38,499 bases of DNA from Acidobacteriaceae bacterium (GCA_030041435.1 JASHNW010000128.1:1-38499), one strand, 5' to 3'; shown: positions 17,005 through 25,239, numbered from the stretch's first letter. The notes: generated by a model from the sequence alone, not told the origin. Numbers and translations are program-made.

Positions 17005-18288
17005 TCAGGAATTGCCGTACCCTCTCCCTTTGGCCCACACGCGTGAGATCGCGCGCAGCACGGCCTTTGCCGGTACGCTTCCATCGTCGCCGGCGAAGAT
17101 GATTTCGCCGCTGCGTTTTGCCTGCGGACGGTAATACCAGCGGGAGAAGAGGCCGAGATAGTCGGCGGTGGGGCCCAGGGCTGGCGGACCGAAGCGCCGC
17201 CGCAGCGGGGGCGGAGCCAGCTCAGCAAGCGCGCGGTCGAGACGCGCCTCCAGTTCGTCGCGCGAGGCCAGGGTGACCACCGGCGCATCGAGCGGCACGG
17301 CTTCCGGAGCCGCGACCGGCTGAGCATAGAGCGAGGTGGATCCGGCGGCTTCGTTCGCGTGGCGCATGCCGGCAACGGAGAAAAGCGCGGGGCCGCGCAA
17401 CGCGCCCTGCCTGAGCGAGAACAGGGCGACGGTCTCGGATTCGGCCGCGGCCTGAACGACGACACCGTTGAGCTGAGACAGCGGGCGCATGGCTTCGGGT
17501 GCCTCAGCGGCGACGGCTTCGGCTTTCGCCAGGCGGGCGTGCAGCTCGGCGGCTTTCTCGAATTCGAGCAGCTCCGATGCGGCCTGGCGTTCGCGGCCCA
17601 GCGCCTCCGCCAGGCTCGTCCCCCGGGTGTGCAGAAAAGCGCGCACCGCCGCTGCTTCCTCGCCATAGCGCTCGTCGCTGCAGCCCTGATAGCAGGGCGC
17701 GAGGCATTTCTTCATCTCGGAATAGACGCAGCCGGGAAATGCCGGGTCGGGTGACAGGTTGTCCACGCAGCGGCGCAGCTTGAAGAGGTCGAGCATGTCT
17801 TCGAGGAAATGCTCCGCCGCGGCGCGCGAGGGAAGCGGCCCATAAAGATCGTCCATCGCCGATTTTGTAACGTGATTGGTTACATAAACGCGGGGATAAG
17901 CATTCTCAACCGTCATGCGGAGCAGAAACGGAGTGCGCAGATGCAGACGCTTGCGGACGCGGTCGCCGAAGGCGGTGCGAGTGGCATCGTAGAGGCGGAG
18001 CCAGGATTCGAAATCCGATCCGGTCCGTGCGAATTCAATCCGCGAGACGCGGCCGGCAAGCTGGAGGCGCTTCGTCTGATCGGGGCGGGCGTCGAGCAGG
18101 CGGCGGATGCGGCGGCGCAGGTTGGGTGTGCGGCTGATGTACGGTTCAACACCCCGCCGGGCAGGCTCGCCGGGGGCCCCGGGTTCTGCGTGGGCATCCT
18201 CAGCGAAGAGCGCGAAGACCCCCGCGGCTGTCGGGATCGATTCCCACGCCGGCCTCGCCTGGTCGAACGCAATTTGATTCGGAAACAC
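17005..18288 (-). CDS. UvrC-like protein with degenerate GIY-YIG domain and no C-terminal nuclease
   Basis: The product is 427 aa from a GTG start. It resembles the N-terminal two-thirds of excinuclease subunit C. The GIY-YIG region is degraded: GVFALF replaces GIYxxx and EPYIS replaces YIG, although an Arg-rich helix follows. The UvrC cysteine cluster is intact (C in FPGCVYSEMKKCLAPCYQGC), and a UVR/UvrB-binding helix (LEFEKAAELHARL) is present. The RNase H-like second nuclease and the helix-hairpin-helix region of true UvrC (about 600 aa) are missing. It is probably an accessory UvrB-interacting protein rather than the main nucleotide-excision nuclease, possibly a Cho-like relative. Downstream it converges on the GH42 gene. 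Confidence 0.8.
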   Translation of the reverse strand: MFPNQIAFDQARPAWESIPTAAGVFALFAEDAHAEPGAPGEPARRGVEPYISRTPNLRRRIRRLLDARPDQTKRLQLAGRVSRIEFARTGSDFESWLRLYDATRTAFGDRVRKRLHLRTPFLLRMTVENAYPRVYVTNHVTKSAMDDLYGPLPSRAAAEHFLEDMLDLFKLRRCVDNLSPDPAFPGCVYSEMKKCLAPCYQGCSDERYGEEAAAVRAFLHTRGTSLAEALGRERQAASELLEFEKAAELHARLAKAEAVAAEAPEAMRPLSQLNGVVVQAAAESETVALFSLRQGALRGPALFSVAGMRHANEAAGSTSLYAQPVAAPEAVPLDAPVVTLASRDELEARLDRALAELAPPPLRRRFGPPALGPTADYLGLFSRWYYRPQAKRSGEIIFAGDDGSVPAKAVLRAISRVWAKGRGYGNS

Positions 18289-18322
18289 CCGCGTGTCTCT
18301 CTCGCTTGATCTTAGAGGTTGG

Positions 18323-19717
18323 TTATTCTCCGGCGATGGTCATGCCGTCAATGCGCAGCGTGGGCGCTGCGCTGGCGCTGCGAAAGACCAGGTCGCTGCC
18401 GATGGCGGTGATGTTGCGCAGCATTTCCTTCAGATTCCCGGCGACGGTGATTTCCTGAACCGGATACGTCAGCTGACCGTTCTCGATCCACAGGCCGGCC
18501 GCGCCGCGCGAGTAATCGCCGGTCACCAGGTTCACGCCCTGGCCCATCAGCCGCGTGACGTAGAGGCCCCGCTCCACCCCGCGCAGGATGTCGTCCGGAG
18601 ACTGCGCTCCGGCTTCGAGAAAAAGATTCCCGGAGGCGATGTAGGCATTGCCTGCGAGCCCGCGGCCTGCGTTGCCCGTGCTCTTCATGCCCAGCTTGCG
18701 TCCGGTGTAGGTGTTCAGCACGTAGCTGCGCAGCATGCCGCGTTCCACCAGCACGGTCCGCCGCGAGGGCAGGCCTTCGGCGTCGAACGGCGAGGTGCCG
18801 AAGCCGCCGGGAATGGTGCCGTCGTCCACGATGGTCACCGAGTCCGCAGCGACCTGCTCGCCCAGCTTGCCGTTGAAAATCGACGCGCCGCGATAAATGG
18901 CGTCGCCCGAGGCTGCGTCGAAGACCGCGCCCACCAGGCCGCGCGCCACTTCCGGCGCGAAGACGACCGGCGCCTGCTGCGTGGGGACGCGGCGCGCGTC
19001 GAGCATGCGCAGCGTGCGCCGCGCCGCTTCCCGGCCTACGGATTCCGGGTCTTCCAGATCGCGCAGCGCGCGCGCCTGCGACCACCAGAAATCGCGCTGC
19101 ATTTCCCCCTTCGCGCCCTGGGCGATGGGGCTGGCGGCGATCGAACAGTACGACGAGCGATATTCGCCCACGAATCCGCGCGAGTTGGCGAAGATGCGGC
19201 GGCCCGTGGCAGCGTCAAAACTTCCGCCGTCGCTGTTCACCAGCCGCGTGTCGACCGCCATCGCGGCGGCCTCCGCGCGCCGCGCCCACGCGATGCGCTC
19301 TTCGCTGGGCAGGGAATAAACGTCATCGTGACACAGCGCGAGGTCGTCTTGCAGCTGCCCGAATTCGGACGAGTCGGCCAGCCCCGCGAAAGGATCGACC
19401 GACGTGACCTGCGCAAGGGCGACTGCGCCGCGAACCAGATGCTCGATGCCTTCCTGCGTGAAGTCGCTCGACGACGTGCTCGCCACGCGGTAGCCGTTGT
19501 CGGCCTGCATCAGAACGCGCAGTCCCACGCCGCGTGAGCCGGACTCCTTCAGCGTCTCCACTTCGCCCATGCGCACCGAAGTCGAGAACTCGTCGCCCTC
19601 GCGGATCGTCACTTCGGTGTCGCACGCGCCGGCGGCCAGAGCGCGGGCGACGATTTCGGAGGCGAGGCTCGAGAGGTCAGTCGAATCTGTTGCGGATTGT
19701 GCAGTGGAATGCAGCAT
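18323..19717 (-). CDS. pmbA: PmbA/TldE subunit of the TldD-TldE protease
   Basis: The product is 464 aa, typical of PmbA (TldE), the non-catalytic partner of TldD. Together they form a heterodimer that degrades unfolded peptides and processes some RiPPs and antitoxins. Family blocks seen: VRMGEVETLKESGSRGVGLRV (about 49-69), SDGGSFDAATGRRIFANSRGF, VFAPEVARGLVGAVFDAASGDAIYRGASIF, and the C-terminal TGDYSRGAAGLWIENGQLTYPVQEITVAGNLKEML. As expected for the E subunit, no HExxxH motif is present. Its partner tldD lies 1.4 kb upstream on the same strand, separated by an oppositely oriented toxin-antitoxin/nuclease insertion. Confidence 0.92.
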   Translation of the reverse strand: MLHSTAQSATDSTDLSSLASEIVARALAAGACDTEVTIREGDEFSTSVRMGEVETLKESGSRGVGLRVLMQADNGYRVASTSSSDFTQEGIEHLVRGAVALAQVTSVDPFAGLADSSEFGQLQDDLALCHDDVYSLPSEERIAWARRAEAAAMAVDTRLVNSDGGSFDAATGRRIFANSRGFVGEYRSSYCSIAASPIAQGAKGEMQRDFWWSQARALRDLEDPESVGREAARRTLRMLDARRVPTQQAPVVFAPEVARGLVGAVFDAASGDAIYRGASIFNGKLGEQVAADSVTIVDDGTIPGGFGTSPFDAEGLPSRRTVLVERGMLRSYVLNTYTGRKLGMKSTGNAGRGLAGNAYIASGNLFLEAGAQSPDDILRGVERGLYVTRLMGQGVNLVTGDYSRGAAGLWIENGQLTYPVQEITVAGNLKEMLRNITAIGSDLVFRSASAAPTLRIDGMTIAGE

Positions 19718-19764
19718 AGGTTCAAGCTATCAAACCGGCGGGGCGCAATCCCGCTTTGCGCAGA

Positions 19765-19792
19765 TTGACAGATATATCCATTTGGATATATG
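19765..19792 (+). promoter_or_regulatory. TA promoter with 20-bp palindromic operator
   Basis: A consensus TTGACA -35 (19765-19770) and a TATATG -10 (19787-19792) are 16 bp apart. Between and over them lies a perfect palindrome, ATATATCCA-TT-TGGATATAT (19772-19791). Binding there, most likely by the Xre antitoxin, would block RNA polymerase. The GTG start of the toxin at 19802 is so close that the message is leaderless or nearly so. Confidence 0.8.
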
Positions 19793-19801
19793 CTCCCTTG
19801 T

Positions 19802-20128
19802 GTGAAGCCGATTCGGTTTCTTGGCAATTCGCGAAGGGTACTCCAGGATTTTCCAAAGAGCGCGCGCCAGGAAGCCGGGTACCAGCTGGAGCGGATACAA
19901 ATGGGAATCCAGGCGCAGGATTTCAAGCCGATGCCGTCGATTGGCAGAGGCGTGGAGGAGATCCGAATTCGGGACGACTCCGGCGCTTACCGCGTGGTGT
20001 ATACGGCGCGGCTGGCGGAGGCGGTATACGTGATTCATGCATTCCAGAAGAAGACCCGGGCTACGCCACAGCGCGATATCGAGATTGCGCGAGAGAGATT
20101 CCAGCAATTGATGCGAGGGATGGGATGA
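19802..20128 (+). CDS. RelE/HigB-type (Gp49-like) toxin
   Basis: The GTG at 19802 gives 108 aa beginning KPIRFLGNSRRVLQDFP. An upstream ATG at 19790 lies inside the -10 box and cannot be used from this promoter. The family pattern is clear: SARQEAGYQLERIQMG, then GRGVEEIRIRDDSGAYRVVY, then AVYVIHAFQKKTRATPQRDIEIA. This is the Gp49-like subgroup of RelE/ParE-fold toxins, normally ribosome-dependent mRNA interferases. The toxin gene comes first and overlaps the antitoxin by ATGA, the HigBA order. It lies in the small island between pmbA and tldD. Confidence 0.9.
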   Translation: MKPIRFLGNSRRVLQDFPKSARQEAGYQLERIQMGIQAQDFKPMPSIGRGVEEIRIRDDSGAYRVVYTARLAEAVYVIHAFQKKTRATPQRDIEIARERFQQLMRGMG

Positions 20129-20412
20129 AAAAGCTGAAGGTGGAAGAATTTGCCAGCGTTTGGGATGCTCTTGGCGAGACGCGGGAAAAGGCGGCGAACC
20201 TGAGCCTGCGTTCCGAACTGATGAATCGGATTGAAGGGATCGTGAAGGAAAATGGCTGGACCCAGGCAGAGGCCGCGAAGCGCTGCGGCGTCACCCAGCC
20301 GCGTATGAACGATCTGCTGCGTGGGCGGATCTCGCGGTTCTCCCTGGATGCGCTGGTGAATATTGCGTCGGCGCTGGGGCAAAAGGTAAAGATCCGGCTC
20401 GAAGCTGCGTAA
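20125..20412 (+). CDS. Xre-family antitoxin (HTH)
   Basis: The product is 95 aa starting at the ATG that overlaps the toxin stop. An N-terminal arm (MKKLKVEEFASVWDALGE) probably wraps the toxin. A helix-turn-helix follows at about 42-85: WTQAEAAKRCGVTQPRMNDLLRG, then FSLDALVNIASALG. This matches the Xre/HTH antitoxins paired with Gp49-like toxins. It probably represses its own promoter at the palindrome 19772-19791. Confidence 0.9.
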   Translation: MKKLKVEEFASVWDALGETREKAANLSLRSELMNRIEGIVKENGWTQAEAAKRCGVTQPRMNDLLRGRISRFSLDALVNIASALGQKVKIRLEAA

Positions 20413-20437
20413 GGTCGATCGGAATCGGGTAGCAAAA

Positions 20438-21076
20438 ATGCTCAATGTGGAAGAGTTGTTAATTCAGCTTGGAGAAGAGCGCCCGGTATTCCATTCGGAA
20501 GCAGATTTTCAGCATGCGCTTGCCTGGCAACTTCATCTGCGATATCCGAATGCAGAGCTCAGACTGGAGAAGGTTTTCGCTTCATCGTCGCGGCGGTTGC
20601 ATATAGACGTATGCTGCGTGATTGACGAGCAGACATACATTTTCGAACTAAAGTACAAGACTTGTTCGGCGTCTCTATCGGTTGCCAGCGAAGAATTCAA
20701 CTTGCAGAACCATAGCGCGCAACCGCCGAGTCGCTACGATTTCGTAAAGGATATAGCGAGGCTGGAGGCAGCCATTGGTGGTTCAGCGCGGCCAATGTCT
20801 GGCTTCGCTATTTTTCTGACAAATGACAGGAGTTATTGGAGCAAGCCGCGACGAACGGGTGGAGTCTCAGATGCCTTCAGTATCCATGAAGGCCAGCGCC
20901 TTTGGGGTGAGTTGATCTGGGGACCCGGAGCCAGTGCCGGAACCAAAAAAAATCGAGAAGAGCCAATTGCGCTTGCGGCGGAGTATCGGATGAATTGGAG
21001 AGATTACTCGAAGCCAGATGCGCAAGCTCTCTCCCGTTTCCGATACCTCTGCGTGCCGGTGATACGGCAGCCGTAA
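20438..21076 (+). CDS. PD-(D/E)XK nuclease-like protein of unknown function
   Basis: The product is 212 aa. The core of a restriction-endonuclease fold is visible: a leading helix with E21 (SEADFQHALAWQL), then D57 in RLHIDVCCVI, then E70-x-K72 in TYIFELKYK. These give the E...D...ExK arrangement. A DF/RLEAAIGG helix follows and a Trp-rich C terminus ends the protein. No family name is assigned. It starts 25 bases after the antitoxin on the same strand, so it may be co-expressed with the TA pair. Its AT content is higher than that of the tld genes on either side, which supports acquisition. A defence or mobile-element nuclease is inferred. Confidence 0.6.
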   Translation: MLNVEELLIQLGEERPVFHSEADFQHALAWQLHLRYPNAELRLEKVFASSSRRLHIDVCCVIDEQTYIFELKYKTCSASLSVASEEFNLQNHSAQPPSRYDFVKDIARLEAAIGGSARPMSGFAIFLTNDRSYWSKPRRTGGVSDAFSIHEGQRLWGELIWGPGASAGTKKNREEPIALAAEYRMNWRDYSKPDAQALSRFRYLCVPVIRQP

Positions 21077-21133
21077 TCAAGTGAAGCGTTTGACCGGAGC
21101 CACACGTAAGGGGCGCTATGATCCATCTCGCAG

Positions 21134-22561
21134 TCAGTGCCCCGTGCCCCCTACCGTCATGCGGTCCAGCTTCACCGTCGGCATCCCCACCCCCACCGGG
21201 ACGCTCTGGCCGTCCTTGCCGCAGGTGCCGATGCCTTCGTCGAGGGCCAGATCGTTGCCCACCATGGAGACGTGCTTGAGGGCCTCAGGGCCGTTGCCGA
21301 TCAGGGTTGCGTCGCGCACCGGGGCGGTCACTTTTCCGTCTTCGATCAGGTATGCCTCCGAGGCCGAGAACACAAACTTGCCGCTGGTGATGTCCACCTG
21401 CCCGCCCCCGAAGTTCACCGCGTAAAGCCCGCGCTTCACGCTGCGGATGATGTCGTGCGGATCGTCTTCGCCCGCCAGCATGTAGGTGTTGGTCATGCGC
21501 GGCATCGGAATCTGCTGGTAGCTTTCCCGCCGTCCGTTGCCGGTGCCGGGGATGCCCATGAGCCGGGCGGAGAGTTTGTCGCTCAAATAGCCTTTGAGAA
21601 TGCCGCCTTCGATCAGGACGGTTTCCTGCGTGGCCGAGCCTTCGTCGTCGACGTTGAGCGACCCGCGCCGCGAGGGCATGCGGCCGTTGTCCACCACCGT
21701 CACTTTCGGGCTGGCGACCGCGCGGCCGACCAGGCCCGCGAAGGCGGAAGTCTTCTTGCGGTTGAAGTCCGCTTCGAGCCCGTGGCCCACCGCTTCGTGC
21801 AGCAGAACGCCCGGCCATCCCGGGCCCAGCACCACTTCCATCTCGCCGGCCGGCGCGGCCACCGCGCTCAGCTGCAGGATCGCCGTACGGGCTGCCTCGT
21901 CGGCGAAATGTTCCGGCCCTTTCGCGCCCTGGAAATAGTCGATTGCGACGCGCCCGCCACCCCCGGAGCTGCCCCTCGCCGTGCGGTCGCCGTCTTTCGC
22001 GAGCACGAAGACGCTCATCCGGGCCAGCGGTTGCGTATCGCTGGCGAAGGTGCCGTCGGAGCCGGCGATCAGGATCCGGCGCAGCTCGTCGGCGTAGCTG
22101 GCCCGCACCTGGGTCACGCGCGAATCGTACCGGCGCGCCGCCCGGTCCGCGCGGTTCACCAGATCGAGCTTGGCCGCCAGATCGGTGTCCAGGTCCGCGG
22201 CCGGAGCCGGATACAGGCTCGGCGCCTCCGTCTCGGTGAATCCCTCGATGAGTTGCTTCGCCGGACCGCTGGCAATCAGCGCCGCCGTGCGCGCGGCGCG
22301 CAGCAGCCGGTCGGCGCTCAGATCGTCCGTGTAGGCGTAGCCCGTTCGTTCGCCGCTCACCACCCGCACGCCGCAGCCGGCGCTCACCCCCTGGCTGGCT
22401 GACTTGACGATCTGCTCGTCGAGCCCCAGCGAGGTGGCCGCCACGGATTCGAAGTAGAGATCGGCATAGTCGCCGCCTGCGGAGAGCGCCTCGCCGAGGC
22501 AACGCTCCAGCAGCCGCTCGGTAACGCCAAACTTCTCAAAAAAATACCGCTTATGATCCAC
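21134..22561 (-). CDS. tldD: TldD metalloprotease subunit
   Basis: GTG 22561 with a strong AGAGGAGAAGG ribosome site gives 475 aa beginning DHKRYFFEKFGVTERLLER. A longer open frame upstream is not conserved. The zinc motif HEAVGHGLEADF gives HExxxH at residues 255-260. Other family blocks are SGGGGRVAIDYFQGAKGPEHF, GSLNVDDEGSATQETVLIEGGILKGYL, MPRMTNTYM, and the C-terminal GNDLALDEGIGTCGKDGQSVPVGVGMPTVKLD. TldD is the catalytic half of the TldD/PmbA peptidase, and pmbA is the next minus-strand gene downstream beyond the inserted island. The two would normally be close neighbours. Confidence 0.93.
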   Translation of the reverse strand: MDHKRYFFEKFGVTERLLERCLGEALSAGGDYADLYFESVAATSLGLDEQIVKSASQGVSAGCGVRVVSGERTGYAYTDDLSADRLLRAARTAALIASGPAKQLIEGFTETEAPSLYPAPAADLDTDLAAKLDLVNRADRAARRYDSRVTQVRASYADELRRILIAGSDGTFASDTQPLARMSVFVLAKDGDRTARGSSGGGGRVAIDYFQGAKGPEHFADEAARTAILQLSAVAAPAGEMEVVLGPGWPGVLLHEAVGHGLEADFNRKKTSAFAGLVGRAVASPKVTVVDNGRMPSRRGSLNVDDEGSATQETVLIEGGILKGYLSDKLSARLMGIPGTGNGRRESYQQIPMPRMTNTYMLAGEDDPHDIIRSVKRGLYAVNFGGGQVDITSGKFVFSASEAYLIEDGKVTAPVRDATLIGNGPEALKHVSMVGNDLALDEGIGTCGKDGQSVPVGVGMPTVKLDRMTVGGTGH

Positions 22562-22720
22562 GCCTTCTCCTCTGCTTCCGCAGCCGGGCTGTGTCGGACC
22601 GTCTCTGGGGTCTGGTCCGGCTTTCGCAAAATTGCCTTGTATCTCTGTTGGATGCCGCTCCCTCGATTCTTCATCAGATTTCCACTGCCGTCGACTGCGA
22701 ATTGTGCCAGGATCGAAGGC

Positions 22721-22840
22721 ATGAAGAAGTCTCTCGTGTTTTGCCTGGTGATGCTCTTCTCGGCTTCGGCCTTCGCCGCGCCGCGCCACCATCATCATCA
22801 CCACCACCATCATCACCATCACCCCGCCGCCGCAGCCTGA
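22721..22840 (+). CDS. Secreted polyhistidine micro-protein
   Basis: The 39-aa product starts at ATG 22721 after an AGGATCGAAGG ribosome site. Residues 1-20 are a textbook signal peptide (MKKSLVFCLVMLFSASAFAA). The mature peptide is only P-R, twelve consecutive histidines (codons 22787-22822), then PAAAA. The histidine codons are mixed CAC and CAT, so this is a coding constraint and not a simple repeat slip or a cloned tag. Twelve His residues would bind Ni, Zn or Cu strongly, so a periplasmic metal buffer or metallochaperone is inferred. It is divergent from tldD, with about 160 bp between starts. It may be missed by gene finders because of its length. Confidence 0.65.
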   Translation: MKKSLVFCLVMLFSASAFAAPRHHHHHHHHHHHHPAAAA

Positions 22841-23045
22841 AGCGTGAGGGGCATTCCTGGCCGGCCGCCAGGTGCCGCGTGCCCCACATCCCTCGTGTCG
22901 GGATGTCGGAAATTCCGCGACAGCCCGTTGTTCCTCGACCCGCCTCCATTCGTCGAATTCTGAAGGGAACTCCAGAGAAACGGTCCTCGCCCGTTCCACG
23001 GCCCTCCTTGTCGATGCTTCTGGCCCGGTATACCTTTTTCTGTGT

Positions 23046-23594
23046 ATGAGCACCTCAGCGATTCCGCAAATCGAAAAAGATCCTCGCTATCCGATCGGCA
23101 AATTCCGCCGCTCGGAGGCCGATACCTCCGACCACCGCACCGCCATTGCCACCCTGGCTGCGCTGCCCGAGAACCTGCGCTCCGCCGTCGGCGGCCTCAG
23201 CGCGACGCAGCTCGACACGCCGTATCGCGAGGGCGGATGGACGGTGCGGCAACTCGTGCACCACGTCGCGGACAGCCACATGAATGCCTATATCCGCATT
23301 CGGCTCGCGCTCACCGAGGACTGGCCCGCCGTGAAGGCATACGACGAGAAGCTGTGGGCCGATCTTTCCGATGCCCGGTCTGCGCCGGTCGATTTTTCCC
23401 TGGAGTTGCTCGACGCCCTCCACGCCCGCTGGGCGCTGCTGCTCCGCTCTTTGAGCGAAGAACAATGGCAGCGCGGATACACCCATCCCCAGCTCGGGCG
23501 CCAGTCCGTGGCCGAAGCCATCGCGCTCTACGAATGGCACTGCCGGCATCACGTCGCGCACATCGTGGAATTACGAAAGCGTAACGGCTGGTAG
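23046..23594 (+). CDS. DinB/YfiT-like putative metal-dependent transferase
   Basis: The product is 182 aa. The sequence YPIGKFRRSEADTSDHRTAI at the start, GWTVRQLVHHVADSHMNAYIRIRL in the middle, and ALYEWHCRHHVAHIVELRKR at the end match the YfiT branch of the DinB four-helix bundle. The histidines in HHVADSH and WHCRHHVAH form the expected Ni/Zn triad. YfiT relatives are annotated as putative thiol (bacillithiol-type) S-transferases or hydrolases; the actual thiol here is unknown. A GGTATACC box at 23027-23034 just upstream is a possible -10. Confidence 0.85.
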   Translation: MSTSAIPQIEKDPRYPIGKFRRSEADTSDHRTAIATLAALPENLRSAVGGLSATQLDTPYREGGWTVRQLVHHVADSHMNAYIRIRLALTEDWPAVKAYDEKLWADLSDARSAPVDFSLELLDALHARWALLLRSLSEEQWQRGYTHPQLGRQSVAEAIALYEWHCRHHVAHIVELRKRNGW

Positions 23595-23640
23595 CTTTTC
23601 CCTTGCCGCCGGCCCGCGGGGGCGCGGAACATCGCTGTAG

Positions 23641-25239
23641 ATGCCCGTTCCTTCTCGCCTTTCTCAGGCTCCCGCGGATGCCGCTGCCCTCGGCCGCGCT
23701 CTTGAAGAATTCCTCGCCGCGCATCCCCATGCGGCGATCCTCGAAGACGGGCGATTGCTCTTCGATCTGCGCCTGGCGCATTGCTCCGTCTCGGCAGAGC
23801 GCGGGCGCTGCCTCCTGCATCTGTGGTCCGAGGAGCGCAACGTGGTGCGCACGGTGTCGGCCGTGCAGCCGCGCCGCGAAACCCTGCGCCTCGAAACGCA
23901 CCGCTTCGGCCAGGCGCAGCCGCAGACCCTGACCTTGGTGCCCGATCCCGACTTCCGCACCGCCACCGCGCGCGATACCTCGCGGCGGCGCTATTTACGG
24001 GCCCTGCAGCAGACCCTGACGACGCACTTCCCCGGCTGGAGCGCAGAAGGTTTCAGCTCGGCCATGGATCTGGAGCACAGCTTCGGGCCGGCCTGTGCGC
24101 GCGGCATGCTGCGGCGCGGGCAAAGCGCATGGGCCGTCGTCGGCGTCGGTCCCGACGAGCCTCCGCATGTCGTCGATGGTGCCCTCACGCTCGGCATTCT
24201 CTGGCTCGCCTATTGCCGCGAGCACGGCGCTGGTCGGCGGGTTTTTCAGGGATTGCGGCTCGTCGTCCCCCGTGGCTGCGCTGCCGCGGCCCGCGCCAGG
24301 ATGGCCTGGCTGCATGCAGGTGTGGCGCAGTGGGAATTGTTCGAGCTGCATCCGGCTGGCGATGAGCTCACCGCCTGCGAGACTGCGGACGATGGCAATC
24401 TGCAGGTGGAGCTGGTCCACGCGTTCGATCCGCAGGCGGCACTGGAGCGCTCCGCCATCGCCGTCGATCATCTGGGTTCGCTCCTGCCCGCGGATTTGCT
24501 GGCGCAGACGGAGATTCGTCCTCGCTCCGCAACCGAGATCGCCTTCTCGCTGCACGGTCTTGAGTATGCGCGTGTGCGCCACGGTCTCGCCCCCGGTTCG
24601 TTCACCCGCCAGGACCAGATATTCTTCGGCGCCGGGCCCAGCGAGACGCTGCTCGACGACGTGACAGAGGACCTGTTCCGCGACCTGGTCGATCGCCTTT
24701 TTGAAAGCCGCCGGCCGCAGGCCCGCCACCGCGATGCCCTCTATCGCCTGCAGTCCGAGCGCTGGCTCGAATCCATGCTGCGGCGGGATCTGTCGGTGCT
24801 CGATCCCATGCTGGGCGGTGGTCCGGTTTATTCCCAGGTGCCGGCCTTTGCCTCCGCCAGCCGCACTCTGCTCGATCTGCTCACCGTTACGCGCCAGGGA
24901 CGGCTGGCGGTGCTGGAGCTGAAAGCCGGCGACGATCTGCACCTGCCGCTCCAGGCGCTGGATTACTGGGCGCGGGTGCGCAGGCTGCACCGCGCCGGCG
25001 AACTCACGCGCCGCGGCTATTTTCCCGGCGTCGAACTGGCCCCCGACGACCCGCTGCTGTTTTTCGTCGCGCCGGCGCTCCATATTCATCCTGCGAATGA
25101 CACCGTGCTGCGCCATTTTTCGCCCGCTGTGCCGTGGCAACTGATCGCGCTCGACGAACACTGGCGGGAGCAGTGCCGCGTGGTGCTCAGGAAGCGCGCC
25201 GAGTCGGCCAACCGTCCCCAGCCATGGGCGAGTTCATAA
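23641..25239 (+). CDS. 532-aa protein with C-terminal PD-(D/E)XK nuclease-like domain
   Basis: I do not recognise a named family. The C-terminal third has a convincing nuclease core: E377 in SERWLESMLRRD, D412 in SRTLLDLLTV, and E426-x-K428 in RLAVLELKAGDD, followed by a helix QALDYWARVRRLH. This resembles the NucS/restriction-like E-D-ExK layout, and YSQVPAFASA precedes the Asp strand. The N-terminal 340 residues are a mixed alpha/beta region (LLFDLRLAHCSVSAERGRCLLHLW; TSRRRYLRALQQTL) with no catalytic motif I can name. Codon use and GC are like the chromosome, so it may be a conserved acidobacterial protein, not a recent arrival. DNA repair or DNA cleavage is a guess. Confidence 0.7.
   Translation: MPVPSRLSQAPADAAALGRALEEFLAAHPHAAILEDGRLLFDLRLAHCSVSAERGRCLLHLWSEERNVVRTVSAVQPRRETLRLETHRFGQAQPQTLTLVPDPDFRTATARDTSRRRYLRALQQTLTTHFPGWSAEGFSSAMDLEHSFGPACARGMLRRGQSAWAVVGVGPDEPPHVVDGALTLGILWLAYCREHGAGRRVFQGLRLVVPRGCAAAARARMAWLHAGVAQWELFELHPAGDELTACETADDGNLQVELVHAFDPQAALERSAIAVDHLGSLLPADLLAQTEIRPRSATEIAFSLHGLEYARVRHGLAPGSFTRQDQIFFGAGPSETLLDDVTEDLFRDLVDRLFESRRPQARHRDALYRLQSERWLESMLRRDLSVLDPMLGGGPVYSQVPAFASASRTLLDLLTVTRQGRLAVLELKAGDDLHLPLQALDYWARVRRLHRAGELTRRGYFPGVELAPDDPLLFFVAPALHIHPANDTVLRHFSPAVPWQLIALDEHWREQCRVVLRKRAESANRPQPWASS

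Noticed and set aside
14591-17038. An 815-codon open frame antisense to the GH42 gene
   Set aside because: It mirrors GH42 in a GC-rich region where antisense frames stay open by codon bias. It has Arg/His-rich, non-folding composition, no ribosome site, and GH42 is unmistakable.
22787-22822. Poly-His tract as a cloning-vector tag or contamination
   Set aside because: It has mixed codons, a natural signal peptide and native flanking genes. Twelve His inside a 39-aa gene with its own ribosome site is not a vector layout.
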